Source: a bacterium
Lineage (GTDB): Bacteria; Bacteroidota; Bacteroidia; Cytophagales; Cyclobacteriaceae
Length of the DNA: 33,199 nucleotides
Assembly (NCBI GenBank): GCA_024743255.1
Contig: JANSWY010000055.1
Coordinates: 1-33,199 of the forward strand
Direction of reading: 5' to 3'
Shown one piece after another: positions 7,200-15,005 of this stretch (its first letter is position 1; each line of letters starts with the position of its first letter). A program made the translations under genes and the position numbers. Below the pieces are notes generated by a model, which saw only the letters and a list, made by a program, of their open reading frames with translations, was not told where the DNA came from and did not search any database.

Positions 7200-7598
7200 T
7201 TAAAGTAAATCATAAATCTCCTTAACAATCCCAACCAAAATAAGTACACCCGCAATCCATATGTGTTTTGAGGAACTGAAAGCATGTCGATAATAAATTG
7301 TATTGTCATGAACTACAATCTCAACTTCATCATCTATTTGAAAGTATCTTCCAGAGCTTTTGGCGTATTTTATAAATCCGGTCTGCAACCTGTTTTGGGC
7401 ATCATAATATTCTACAATTGGGTATTCAAGAGTGGTCCAGCTTCCGGCTACTCTTTCCATTTTTTGTTCATAGCCAATAATGGTTCCAACAGTTGGAAAA
7501 CCTTCTTTAACAATTGCGTTCATCCGAACTTTCCCAAAGACATGGATCAGATAAACTAAAATGCCAATTATGATTATATGATATCCAAGTATTTCCAA
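7200..7598 (-). CDS. Small membrane protein, DUF3592-like
   Basis: A 132-aa protein with two predicted membrane segments (about residues 5-22 and 112-128) around a soluble beta-rich middle. The middle part (FPTVGTIIGYEQ, LEYPIVEYYDAQNR, RYFQIDDEVEIVVH) follows the pattern of DUF3592 proteins, which have GTV.. / YP.V.Y / G..V.V.Y strands between two helices. No catalytic residues are evident and the role is unknown. It is transcribed away from the 21-bp repeat array, which occupies its upstream region from about 50 bp before the start. Confidence 0.65.
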   Translation of the reverse strand: MEILGYHIIIIGILVYLIHVFGKVRMNAIVKEGFPTVGTIIGYEQKMERVAGSWTTLEYPIVEYYDAQNRLQTGFIKYAKSSGRYFQIDDEVEIVVHDNTIYYRHAFSSSKHIWIAGVLILVGIVKEIYDLL

Positions 7599-7647
7599 AG
7601 AGAGATAGTTACGTAAATTTTTGGCAAATATAACTCACTAACTTAAA

Positions 7648-7996
7648 CCCCTCGATGCATTGCACAGACCTCTCGATGCATTACATAAACTCCTTGATGT
7701 ATTGCATAGACCTCTCAATGCACTGCATAAGCTGCTCCATGTGCTGCATAAACCCCTTGATGGTCTGCATAAACATCTCTATGCGTTGCATAAACCCCTC
7801 GATACACTGCATAAACAACTTACGTCATTACATAAGGCGCTTACTGCTCTGCATAGAGGATTTACATCGCTACATAATGAACTTACATGGCTGCATATTC
7901 ATTTTACATGTCTGCATAAGGTTCTTACATGATTCCAAAGCCCTCTTACATCGTTGCGTAACGTGTTTACATTACTGCATAAGATATTTACATGAA
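7648..7996 (+). repeat. Tandem array of 21-bp units, about 16-17 copies, with no indel
   Basis: A (C/T)T(G/A)CAT anchor recurs at 7660 and every 21 bp to 7975, sixteen times without one length change. The first eight units carry CCCTCGATGCA-like tails; later ones carry CTTACATGG-like tails, so the array has two subfamilies. Two plus-strand frames are open. The frame starting at 7660 reads LHKPLDA-type heptads (Leu spacing 4-3), and its Leu, Lys/Arg and Thr codons vary mostly at synonymous positions, but it lacks an ATG and meets TGA at 7930. The frame starting with ATG at 7655 is open to 8023 (122 codons) but its residues are less conserved. The array fills most of the 458-bp gap between two minus-strand genes. 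Its function is unknown. Confidence 0.85.
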
Positions 7997-8056
7997 GAGT
8001 GGTATGTACTTCTTGGGAAATGAAGACAAAGTTGGGATTGGCTTGAAAAATTCTAT

Positions 8057-9022
8057 TTAATTTTCCGGTATAGCCATTTTTGCTTTTTCTTCTTGTTCAT
8101 TGAGGGGTCTTACAAATACTTCTTTGCAATCTTCCCAGACATATACTCCTGCGCTTTTTCCTTGAAAACGGGTGACCTTTGTTCCATCCACATAACAACC
8201 TTCATACGGTTCGCGCTTTCCATTTTTCCAAATGAACCATACTGTCCCTTTTTCAGAATCAAACTTTTCTTCGATGATGTTGTCTGGTGTGGATGAATCC
8301 AAAACAATTTTTTTATTGACATCATAAACACAAAACCCAGAATCCGATACAGGTAAATATTCTCCATATTTTCCAGGGATTTCTTGCCAGTATATGATGG
8401 TTTTTACCAGTTTTTCTTGTTTGCCTGTACCTTCTCTATATTCATCCTTTACAAGGATACCATCATCTTTAAAGTATTTGAAGAGGACCATATTTGTATT
8501 CTCGCTATACTCTATCGTTTTCTTTAATTTGCCGTTGGGCCTGTAAAATTCCCATTTCCCCAGAGGTTGTTGATCGTGATAATAACCACTTTGCGTTAAT
8601 TGACCCTCTTTATCGTAGACATCAAATCTGCCATCCATGTGAAAGGCTTTAAATTCAGCAAATCTAAATTCTCCAAAGTCAACTCTGTGCCCTTTTGGTT
8701 GACTCAAATAGGTTTCAAGGGATAGGGAAAGATTTATGTACTTCCATATTAACTCTTTATTGCCATTTGCTGCTTTGGACAAGAATGAGAAATCATCCTT
8801 ATCACCTTGCACCATCTCGATATAATATAAGCCAAGATTGCAAATCAAATTACTGCTATCACTAGATAGGCATTCTTGAAATTTGATTTTTGACTCGTCA
8901 TACTGTTCTTCAAAAAACAAATCCCAAGCATTCTGTTTCGCTTGATTTGATTGGACTCTTTCAGGAGTTTGACAATTGACCTGAAAAGAAACTAATAAGA
9001 TGACTATAGGTAAGACTTTCAT
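8057..9022 (-). CDS. Secreted protein with TPR-like N-terminus and MORN-variant repeats
   Basis: A 321-aa protein with a signal peptide ending VNCQ near residue 18. Residues about 25-95 look like a TPR-type helical region (AWDLFFEEQYDESKIKFQECL, NLICNLGLYYIEM). Residues about 125-200 contain repeated MORN_2-type strands (GRFDVYDKEGQLTQSGYY, GKWEFYRPNGKLKKTIEY, FKYFKDDGILVKDEY), typical of YwqK-like and Bacteroidota surface-associated proteins. The C-terminal part (WFIWKNGKREPYEGCYVDG, VYVWEDCKEVFV) has two cysteines that could pair. No enzymatic motif is visible. It stands alone: the upstream neighbour is 307 bp away, and the gap holds the first twin-hairpin repeat. Confidence 0.65.
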   Translation of the reverse strand: MKVLPIVILLVSFQVNCQTPERVQSNQAKQNAWDLFFEEQYDESKIKFQECLSSDSSNLICNLGLYYIEMVQGDKDDFSFLSKAANGNKELIWKYINLSLSLETYLSQPKGHRVDFGEFRFAEFKAFHMDGRFDVYDKEGQLTQSGYYHDQQPLGKWEFYRPNGKLKKTIEYSENTNMVLFKYFKDDGILVKDEYREGTGKQEKLVKTIIYWQEIPGKYGEYLPVSDSGFCVYDVNKKIVLDSSTPDNIIEEKFDSEKGTVWFIWKNGKREPYEGCYVDGTKVTRFQGKSAGVYVWEDCKEVFVRPLNEQEEKAKMAIPEN

Positions 9023-9125
9023 GTTGACGTTGATTATTCTTGGGTTACCTTAAATATAACTCAATTAATTCTAATCCACTCTCACATGCCCCTTCCACCT
9101 GGACTCAATACCTAAATTTTTTCCA

Positions 9126-9230
9126 CCCGATCAGAGTCTCTCGAAGAGGACTCTGATCTATCACGACTTTTACGAGCAATCAGTTTTGAGTAAATCAGAG
9201 TCCCTTTCAGGAGACTCTGATTGGGAGCGA
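9126..9230 (+). repeat. Twin-hairpin dispersed repeat, copy 1
   Basis: Two 28-bp hairpins share the arms ATCAGAGTC and GACTCTGAT: 9130-9157 with inner stem CTC-GAA-GAG, and 9194-9221 with inner stem CCT-TTC-AGG. They are joined by a conserved spacer containing TTACGAGCAATCAG. A near-identical copy lies at 10527-10634 in the same orientation. The sequence differs from the RAYT-flanking REP family. Confidence 0.8.
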
Positions 9231-9329
9231 AAGGAACGAGCATAACTCAATTGTACATGACCATTAGACAAGTCGAGGGTGAAGTTTTTAATTTTGGTTT
9301 TCAAAGATTTGATTGTGGTTAACCAAGTT

Positions 9330-10043
9330 TTAACATCCCTTTGGATATGCAATGCCTATAGAAACATTGCCATTCTTATGAATTAGGTTCTTTACAGGTA
9401 ATTGGTATCGTTGAAGCGTTTTTAAATCAACTTTCTCCTCATCCTCAGAATAAGGGGTGTCAGCCGGGACTTCTTTTCGGAGAATAAAACTGTTGTTCTC
9501 ATATTTTTCCACCATGTATGTCCCATTTTTTAAACTGAATTCTTTTCCTTGAGGATGAGTCAACACCCTGACCTCCGGGAGAGACACTAATTGCCCAAAA
9601 TAAGAGCTAACATTTCCATATAAAGTATGTTTCTCCAGACCAAATTGAACCCATGCAGAATCATTGAAAAGTCCATCGGGAAGTCTTGCGAATCCGTTTT
9701 GTGCATCAATTACATTTAGGTGAATGCCATATCCCCAGTCTCCGATATATTTATCCTCTCTGAATATGTTTCCTTTTATGTCTTGAAATTGAAGAATAAA
9801 GTTTCCTACTGCAGGCTCAAAATAAGTTATTAGTTTGCCAATAGGTTTAGAATGTTTGCTTGCTTCGCTGTAGATATAAGTAAGTATCCAAACCTCGGAC
9901 CTGACTTTTTTGCTGTAATTTTCATTATACCATTTTTCCGTTTCTTCCGGTAAGTAGAATTCCAGGTTCAAAACGTTTTGTGGTTGATTTTGTGCCAAAC
10001 AGTTCATCCCTATAAGAAGAAAAACAATTGTTGAATATTTCAT
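9330..10043 (-). CDS. Secreted protein of unknown function
   Basis: A 237-aa protein with a signal peptide (MKYSTIVFLLIGMNCLAQ). The mature part is predicted beta-rich with many aromatic residues (EVWILTYIYSEA, NFILQFQDIKGNIF, TYMVEKYENNSFILRKE) and ends in YPKGC with a C-terminal Cys. I do not recognise a family or active site. It lies between the two copies of the twin-hairpin repeat, together with the 104-aa gene 63 bp upstream. Both point the same way and may be co-transcribed. Confidence 0.55.
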   Translation of the reverse strand: MKYSTIVFLLIGMNCLAQNQPQNVLNLEFYLPEETEKWYNENYSKKVRSEVWILTYIYSEASKHSKPIGKLITYFEPAVGNFILQFQDIKGNIFREDKYIGDWGYGIHLNVIDAQNGFARLPDGLFNDSAWVQFGLEKHTLYGNVSSYFGQLVSLPEVRVLTHPQGKEFSLKNGTYMVEKYENNSFILRKEVPADTPYSEDEEKVDLKTLQRYQLPVKNLIHKNGNVSIGIAYPKGC

Positions 10044-10106
10044 TTGAAGGATATAATTGAGTCATAGGATGGGGTAAATGTATCTAAAATTTCAGCAAAT
10101 TCGATG

Positions 10107-10421
10107 TTAATGGCTTCTTACAAAATAGGTGTTTTCAATACCCATACAGTATTTCATAGCCTTCGCGGATACAATTAGTTTTTTGTTATCCAATGTTGTT
10201 TTAACCTTGGCTAATGTATTCCAGGCCTTATAACCTTCTACACATGATAATAACATAAAATTATATTCACCAGGGATCGAAATCAGCATATATTCATAGT
10301 AATCATCTTTTTCATGAGCTACTTTAAGTCCAACCTTATATTGTCTGAATCGACTTCCTCTCCAGAATTCGTGACTATCTTCAATTTCTTTAAGCGGAAT
10401 TAATTGATCATTGTACTCCAT
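10107..10421 (-). CDS. Small hypothetical protein
   Basis: A 104-aa soluble protein without signal peptide or membrane segment. It reads as an alpha/beta domain (PLKEIEDSHEFWRGSRF, YYEYMLISIPGEYNFMLLSC, KKLIVSAKAMKYCMG). No family is recognised; the size and lone position would suit an immunity-type protein, but nothing in the sequence proves this. Its ATG follows a 33-codon remnant frame ending at 10429, 8 bp upstream of the start. Confidence 0.5.
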   Translation of the reverse strand: MEYNDQLIPLKEIEDSHEFWRGSRFRQYKVGLKVAHEKDDYYEYMLISIPGEYNFMLLSCVEGYKAWNTLAKVKTTLDNKKLIVSAKAMKYCMGIENTYFVRSH

Positions 10422-10428
10422 TTCATTA

Positions 10429-10527
10429 TCAACCTATAGTTATTACAATCACATAATCTGAACCTTCCAGCTTTTCCAATACGGATTGAATATGTCTGAG
10501 TGCATCAAGTTGAGCGTTTACTTCATC
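10429..10527 (-). pseudogene. Possible C-terminal gene remnant cut by the twin-hairpin repeat
   Basis: On the minus strand, about 33 codons from 10527 to the TGA at 10429-10431 read like a real protein end (NAQLDALRHIQSVLEKLEG, then SDYVIVIT). The frame stays open through the adjacent repeat but has no start codon or conserved upstream part. The repeat may have inserted into, and destroyed, a gene just upstream of the 104-aa gene. The evidence is only protein-like composition, so this is tentative. Confidence 0.3.
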
Positions 10528-10634
10528 CCGATCAGAGTCTCTCGAAGAGGACTCTGATCCATCACGATCATTTTTACGAGCAATCAGTTTTAGGTAAATC
10601 AGAGTCCCTTTCAGGAGACTCTGATTGGGAGCGA
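10527..10634 (+). repeat. Twin-hairpin dispersed repeat, copy 2
   Basis: The same twin hairpin as at 9126-9230, in direct orientation 1.4 kb away: stems at 10531-10558 and 10598-10625 with identical arms and inner stems. The spacer differs by a few bases (a 3-bp length change next to TTACGAGCAATCAG). The two copies bracket the 9330-10421 gene pair. Confidence 0.8.
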
Positions 10635-10667
10635 TAGCTTAGTTATACAGAAACGCGTGTAATTGAA

Positions 10668-11447
10668 CTACAGCTCCTTACTTCCCTGTAACTCAATACT
10701 CAACCCCGGTCCAGGAACATAAAACCGTACCATCTTTCTTGGTTTAGCCTTGCTAATCCATATTTTATTTTCTGGCATTTTCCCATCTGTTTTCAGATGA
10801 ATTACATCGCATTGGTAGGCTTTTGAATTAACTGTGATGTTCTCTTCTCCCAAATAAATGAGTTGAATTGATGAAACTGACATTCCAGAAGGTACATAGG
10901 CTTGTAGGTCAAGCGTATCGCCGGTAACAAATGGAAAAGTCTGAAGCAGCATGTATAACTCCGATCTTACTACATCATAAGCATAGGCAGAGTCAATTGG
11001 TATAGTTCTGGAAGCAGTATCCTTTGTAACCAAAACCTGTCCTTTTAGCTTATTATTGGTTTTTTCGAAATCAATATCAATGTTCATATTGGTTAACTCC
11101 ATATTCAATTTTGCACTCTTGAAGGTGAATAAACTGGTATCCACTGTGAATAATGCAGTTTCGTATACACTACCATCATCAAACACTGAAGTATCAATTG
11201 CTTTCAACAAACCATCTTCAAAGAATGTGGCAAATACCATCGAGCCTACCTTTGTTCCTGTGGAGTCAAACATGTGGTAGTTATTTTGAACATTTCTGAT
11301 GCTACCAAAATCTATAGTTCTACCTAGCCAAGTTTTTTGAATAGGTTTTTCTTCAGTTTTAGTATTTGTTGTGCAGGAAAAAATGGTAACTGATACTAAA
11401 AGCAGAACTGTGATTCTGAGAGAAATTTGTTTTGTAATTATTGTCAT
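10668..11447 (-). CDS. Predicted lipoprotein, DUF3108-like beta-barrel fold
   Basis: A 259-aa protein with an N-terminal hydrophobic stretch and a lipobox-like IFSC followed by TTNTKTEE, so probably lipid-anchored. The mature region alternates beta strands and ends with KIWISKAKPRKMVRFYVPGPGLSIELQGS, a pattern seen in DUF3108-type periplasmic proteins, in which a long antiparallel barrel ends in a 'converted substrate' strand. No catalytic residues are evident. It is divergent from the membrane protein at 11652, with 204 bp between their starts. The twin-hairpin repeat copy 2 is directly downstream and could act as a transcript end. Confidence 0.55.
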   Translation of the reverse strand: MTIITKQISLRITVLLLVSVTIFSCTTNTKTEEKPIQKTWLGRTIDFGSIRNVQNNYHMFDSTGTKVGSMVFATFFEDGLLKAIDTSVFDDGSVYETALFTVDTSLFTFKSAKLNMELTNMNIDIDFEKTNNKLKGQVLVTKDTASRTIPIDSAYAYDVVRSELYMLLQTFPFVTGDTLDLQAYVPSGMSVSSIQLIYLGEENITVNSKAYQCDVIHLKTDGKMPENKIWISKAKPRKMVRFYVPGPGLSIELQGSKEL

Positions 11448-11651
11448 TTTCAGATTGTGTTTTCAACACTTAAAAAACAATGACAATCCCAAAACCCCAA
11501 GAAATTCGGGTAAGTGAACATATCTAGTGTTTGATTGGTAAAATGATGGATCAAGTGGATGTTTGAGAAAATATAATAGATTTTTAAGTTCAGGTTTTTT
11601 TATTCAGATAAGTCAATTTGATTATCTTCTAATCCTTTAGAATTGAATTAG

Positions 11652-12191
11652 ATGTTGACACTCAAGTATGCTCTAATAACGGTGATTTTTTTGCTTATTC
11701 CCCTGGGAATATCATTTTTGATTTACCGTTTTATTAAAAAGCGGAACTATCCATCTAAATATCGACTATTTGCGCTTTTGCCAGTTCTATTTTTCGGGTA
11801 TGCGATTTATCAGGGAATAGTTAATCCCCACAGCTTATATAAAACACACTTCAGAGAAATTACAAGAACTGAACTCCCTGCAAACGCTGAGTTTTTGGAT
11901 TACACCAATTGGGGTTATGGGTCTACTCCACGGAATAACAGCAGTCTTTTTCATGTAAAAGTTGCGGAGGACTTTTATAAAAAACTAAAGATTCAATTAA
12001 ATCCATCTTCAGAAAGTCTGAGTCCAATAAAGGCTGAATATGATTTTAGATTTCATGAGATGTTTGGCGAGCAATTTGAAAGTAAAATAGACATGCAGTA
12101 CGCTCGCTACTCCGAGGATGGGGAGTTGATTCATCTTGTTGGATTCTTTGATAAAGAATCTTCAATTCTTGTATTCTATCAAGGAGATTAA
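11652..12191 (+). CDS. Membrane protein of unknown function
   Basis: A 179-aa protein with two predicted membrane helices (about residues 5-25 and 41-58) and a soluble C-terminal domain of about 115 residues. That domain contains FREITRTELPANAEFLDY and LFHVKVAEDFYKKLK, a pattern of small Bacteroidota proteins that compare an energy or amplitude term, but I do not recognise a named family. It is transcribed towards the serpin, 101 bp away; whether they share a transcript is unclear. Confidence 0.55.
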   Translation: MLTLKYALITVIFLLIPLGISFLIYRFIKKRNYPSKYRLFALLPVLFFGYAIYQGIVNPHSLYKTHFREITRTELPANAEFLDYTNWGYGSTPRNNSSLFHVKVAEDFYKKLKIQLNPSSESLSPIKAEYDFRFHEMFGEQFESKIDMQYARYSEDGELIHLVGFFDKESSILVFYQGD

Positions 12192-12292
12192 ATCAAATGT
12201 CAAATTTGGCTAGTCTATAATCTTATTTACCAGCTTCCAACCAATCTCTTCTTCTCAGAGTCTCTCAGTTAAACCAAAAATCTTTAGAACAC

Positions 12293-13516
12293 ATGACTAG
12301 AAAACTCTTTTATTTTTCATTCATTTTGGTGATTGCTTTGGTTTCATCTTGTAAGAATGATGACTCTGATGGCCCAATTGAAATAATAGATGTTCCTGCA
12401 AGGGAGCTCTCAGCTGATGAAGCTGAAATAGTAGATAATGCCAATAATTTCACATTTGATTTGATGGCTGAGATAGAGGAGACTGAGCCTGGGGAAAATT
12501 ATTTTATTTCTTCATTTAGTGTTAGTGCAGCTATTTCAATGGTTATGAATGGTGCATCTGATGCTAGTCAGGAAGGATTCATTGAGACCATGGGATTGGA
12601 AGGCATGACTGCTCAGGAGATCAATGAATCATACAAGTCTCTCGTGGATTATATCTATGGATTGGATCCATCGGTTACACTAAATGTGGCCAATTCAAAT
12701 TGGTATGCAAACCACCTCACACTTAATAACGATTTTGCCAACGCACTTTCGAATTACTATGATGCTGAAGTTTTTGCTCGGGATTTTTCAAATTCAGCAA
12801 CACTGGATGATATCAACGGTTGGGTTGAAAATGCAACCAACGGAAAGATTGAAGAGATCCTTGAATCTATTGATCCTGACCATGTCATGTTTTTGATCAA
12901 TGCTATTTATTTCAAAGCTACCTGGACTTCTCAATTTGATGAGGATGATACAAAAAATGAGTCATTTCAACTGGCGAATAATGAATCTGTAGATGTTCCA
13001 ACAATGATTGGAGAGGTGAAACATTGGACATCTTACTATTCTGAGTTGGATGCTCAGGTAATTGAATTGCCTTATGGGAATGAGAATTATGGTTTTACTA
13101 TCATCATGCCAAGAGAGGCTTCAGATATTGAAGGGTTGGTATCTGGTATAGACGTGAATGAATTAAATGAACTTCTATCAGACACCACTTCAAGTACCAA
13201 TGAATTACATCTTCCAAAATTCAAACTGGCTTTTAAGACTGATTTAAAAAACAACTTAGTGGACATGGGAATGCCAATATCGGGACTGGATAATTTATTT
13301 GAGGAGGACCTGCCTTTGGAGATAAGTAGTGTTGTACATCAATCATTCCTCGAAGTAAATGAAGAGGGCTCAGAAGCTGCAGCCGCTACTGTAATTGGAA
13401 TTGTGCCAACTTCACTGCCTCCTGTTACTCGTATTGATCAACCGTTTGTGTTTCTGATTAGGGAGAGAAATAGTGGGACAATTTTGTTTTCTGGGAAGAT
13501 GATGGATCCGAGGTAG
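12293..13516 (+). CDS. Serpin (serine protease inhibitor), predicted lipoprotein, inhibitory type
   Basis: A 407-aa protein with a lipobox LVSSC (Cys20), so probably displayed in the envelope. The rest is a full-length serpin domain: ENYFISSFSVSAAISMV near the N-terminus, LINAIYFKATW in the middle, and HLPKFKLAF and QPFVFLIRERNSGTILFSGKMMDPR towards the end. The reactive-centre hinge EEGSEAAAAT (357-366) has small residues at P15-P9 as in inhibitory serpins, so it should trap proteases by loop insertion. Counting 17 residues from the hinge Glu places P1 at Thr373 and P1' at Ser374 (VPT-SLPP), aligned with the Met-Ser bond of antitrypsin. A Thr P1 points to elastase-like or other small-residue proteases. 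A tandem heptamer repeat begins right after the stop. Confidence 0.95.
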   Translation: MTRKLFYFSFILVIALVSSCKNDDSDGPIEIIDVPARELSADEAEIVDNANNFTFDLMAEIEETEPGENYFISSFSVSAAISMVMNGASDASQEGFIETMGLEGMTAQEINESYKSLVDYIYGLDPSVTLNVANSNWYANHLTLNNDFANALSNYYDAEVFARDFSNSATLDDINGWVENATNGKIEEILESIDPDHVMFLINAIYFKATWTSQFDEDDTKNESFQLANNESVDVPTMIGEVKHWTSYYSELDAQVIELPYGNENYGFTIIMPREASDIEGLVSGIDVNELNELLSDTTSSTNELHLPKFKLAFKTDLKNNLVDMGMPISGLDNLFEEDLPLEISSVVHQSFLEVNEEGSEAAAATVIGIVPTSLPPVTRIDQPFVFLIRERNSGTILFSGKMMDPR

Positions 13517-13519
13517 TGA

Positions 13520-13545
13520 GTCGGTTGACGGTTGACAGTTGTCAG
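13520..13545 (+). repeat. Heptamer repeat directly after the serpin stop
   Basis: About three 7-bp units of the type GGTTGAC, GGTTGAC, AGTTGTC follow the stop codon by a few bases. Similar heptamer tracts follow the stops of the DUF3109 gene (29902) and the AraC gene (30331-30372). Confidence 0.5.
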
Positions 13546-13625
13546 TTTTTATGAGGTTCTCTTGAGCTCAGGTTTGAGACAACCTCACTTCTTGATTAAT
13601 ATGTAGAATTAATCAATTTGGTGGT

Positions 13626-14270
13626 TTAATCAAGGAATTTGGTGGTATACCTCAAAATGTTAAATTCAATATTATCAATGGCATAATCTTCGTCAAATCC
13701 ATCTTGTCTATATTTTTCCAACAACTTTTGATATTCTGGAGTTTCCTGGAATAGAGTGAACTGTCTTTTTGTGAACTCATGCAGCTCTGAACGCACATAT
13801 TTTCTGTACTTCTTAATCATATCATTTTCAACTTCTAGTAGCAGGTATTTGGTGTAAATGGCATTATCATCGAAAGCGTATTTTATTATATCACCATGGA
13901 ATAGTTTTAAAATTCCGGTGATGTTTGTTATTCTTCTGTCTTCTTTATTTGGGAATACTTCCTTAGTTACTGTTCGCCATTTTACCGCTCCCCTAATTCT
14001 AATTTTTTTACGTGCAAGGATTCTGATTTCTTTAACAGTTATTACGTTATCATTCACTTCAAAAATTGCATGATAACCATTCCAAAGCCCTGACGATATT
14101 ATTTCAGATTCTGGGTGTCTTTTGGGGTATTTTTCAAAGTAGCTCTTCAAAAGATCAGTGTGAAGTCTATATCTCTGACCCTTGTAGATTAGGATATCGT
14201 GCATTTGCCTTGTGGCAAAAGTTGGAAATTGCAATGTCAACAATAAAAGTATGGTCCAGAATCCTTTCAT
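13626..14270 (-). CDS. Secreted protein of unknown function
   Basis: I start at the ATG 14268-14270, which gives a clear signal peptide (MKGFWTILLLLTLQFPTFA) and lies 10 bp after the upstream gene's stop; the open frame extends to 14384 but would overlap that gene. The mature protein, of about 195 residues, is basic (RILARKKIRIRGAVKWRTVTKE) and ends in a helical segment (TPEYQKLLEKYRQDGFDEDYA). No known domain is recognised. It is the last gene of a three-gene minus-strand group with 14281-14955 and 15006-15737. Confidence 0.55.
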   Translation of the reverse strand: MKGFWTILLLLTLQFPTFATRQMHDILIYKGQRYRLHTDLLKSYFEKYPKRHPESEIISSGLWNGYHAIFEVNDNVITVKEIRILARKKIRIRGAVKWRTVTKEVFPNKEDRRITNITGILKLFHGDIIKYAFDDNAIYTKYLLLEVENDMIKKYRKYVRSELHEFTKRQFTLFQETPEYQKLLEKYRQDGFDEDYAIDNIEFNILRYTTKFLD

Positions 14271-14280
14271 CGTTCTTGCT

Positions 14281-14955
14281 CTACCAAAATTCCCACCATT
14301 TCTTGTTTGACTTAGCTTGGCTTGTTTGATTCTCTGGTGAGTGTTGAGGCTCAAGTTGTCCATACTTTTGCAATTTGACTTCAAACAAATCTTCGGTCAT
14401 ATCTAATCGCTCTCCAAAGTATCGATTATATAATTCAAAGACGAATTCCTCTCCAACCTGATCTTCAGTCATGGGTTCGTCTGGATAATCTTCAAAAGTG
14501 TATATTCGAACACCTTCATCATTCAATTTTGATTTATCTAGCAGATCCTTTTCTTCAGGTAGAGGATCGCCAAAATCAAATACAGTCCCGCTCTCCGAAT
14601 CACCAGCTCGGGCACGAATCTTAATATTGTTCTTAGAAATGGAGTACCCCCAATGGTTTACTACACTTTGAAGTGAGAGAGCACAAATTTCTGATTCAGG
14701 AAATACCCTGGCAAGATTAGATTCAATAGGCCCAATTTCAGGTTCCAGGCATTCAACAGCGATCATATCGCTACAAATCAATAAGTTGTTTTTATGAGCT
14801 CCGATGAATAAGGAGTTATCACGTGGATAAATTGCACTTTCCAAATAACTGTCTCCAATTGGTTCGTAATTTGAGAAGCCCAACGCTTTTAAAACGTCAC
14901 TTTCAACATATTCTGTGACATTTGATATAATGAGTACCGAACACTTCCATCCCAT
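14281..14955 (-). CDS. DUF6928-like cytosolic protein
   Basis: I start at the ATG 14953-14955 (MGWKCSVLIISN, 224 aa); the open frame extends to 14997 with an unconvincing leader. The start and the later blocks (ESEICALSLQSVVNHWGYSI, TVFDFGDPLPEEKDLL) resemble the layout of DUF6928 proteins: MGxK near the start, a central 'SVV.....Y....' strand-helix and a G.PLP block. No function is known for them. The C-terminus is a charged tail ending KKWWEFW. Gene spacing: 50 bp from the coiled-coil gene and 10 bp to the secreted protein, so the three are probably one operon. Confidence 0.5.
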   Translation of the reverse strand: MGWKCSVLIISNVTEYVESDVLKALGFSNYEPIGDSYLESAIYPRDNSLFIGAHKNNLLICSDMIAVECLEPEIGPIESNLARVFPESEICALSLQSVVNHWGYSISKNNIKIRARAGDSESGTVFDFGDPLPEEKDLLDKSKLNDEGVRIYTFEDYPDEPMTEDQVGEEFVFELYNRYFGERLDMTEDLFEVKLQKYGQLEPQHSPENQTSQAKSNKKWWEFW

Positions 14956-15005
14956 AATTTTAATATTTAGATGATTGGTAATAATTAAATTTAGCAAACA
15001 ATTTG

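Noticed and set aside
7655-7996. The 21-bp array as a CRISPR
   Set aside because: There are no conserved repeats with unique spacers; every unit is related over its whole length and no cas genes are near.
7655-8023. A 122-codon frame from an ATG through the 21-bp array as a normal protein gene
   Set aside because: Its length follows from the repeat register (21 bp is 7 codons). Residues are less conserved than in the other open frame, and no ribosome-binding site is seen. Listed as a repeat array instead.
9170-9352. A 60-codon minus-strand frame
   Set aside because: It is largely translated twin-hairpin repeat sequence, and overlaps the end of the 9330 gene.
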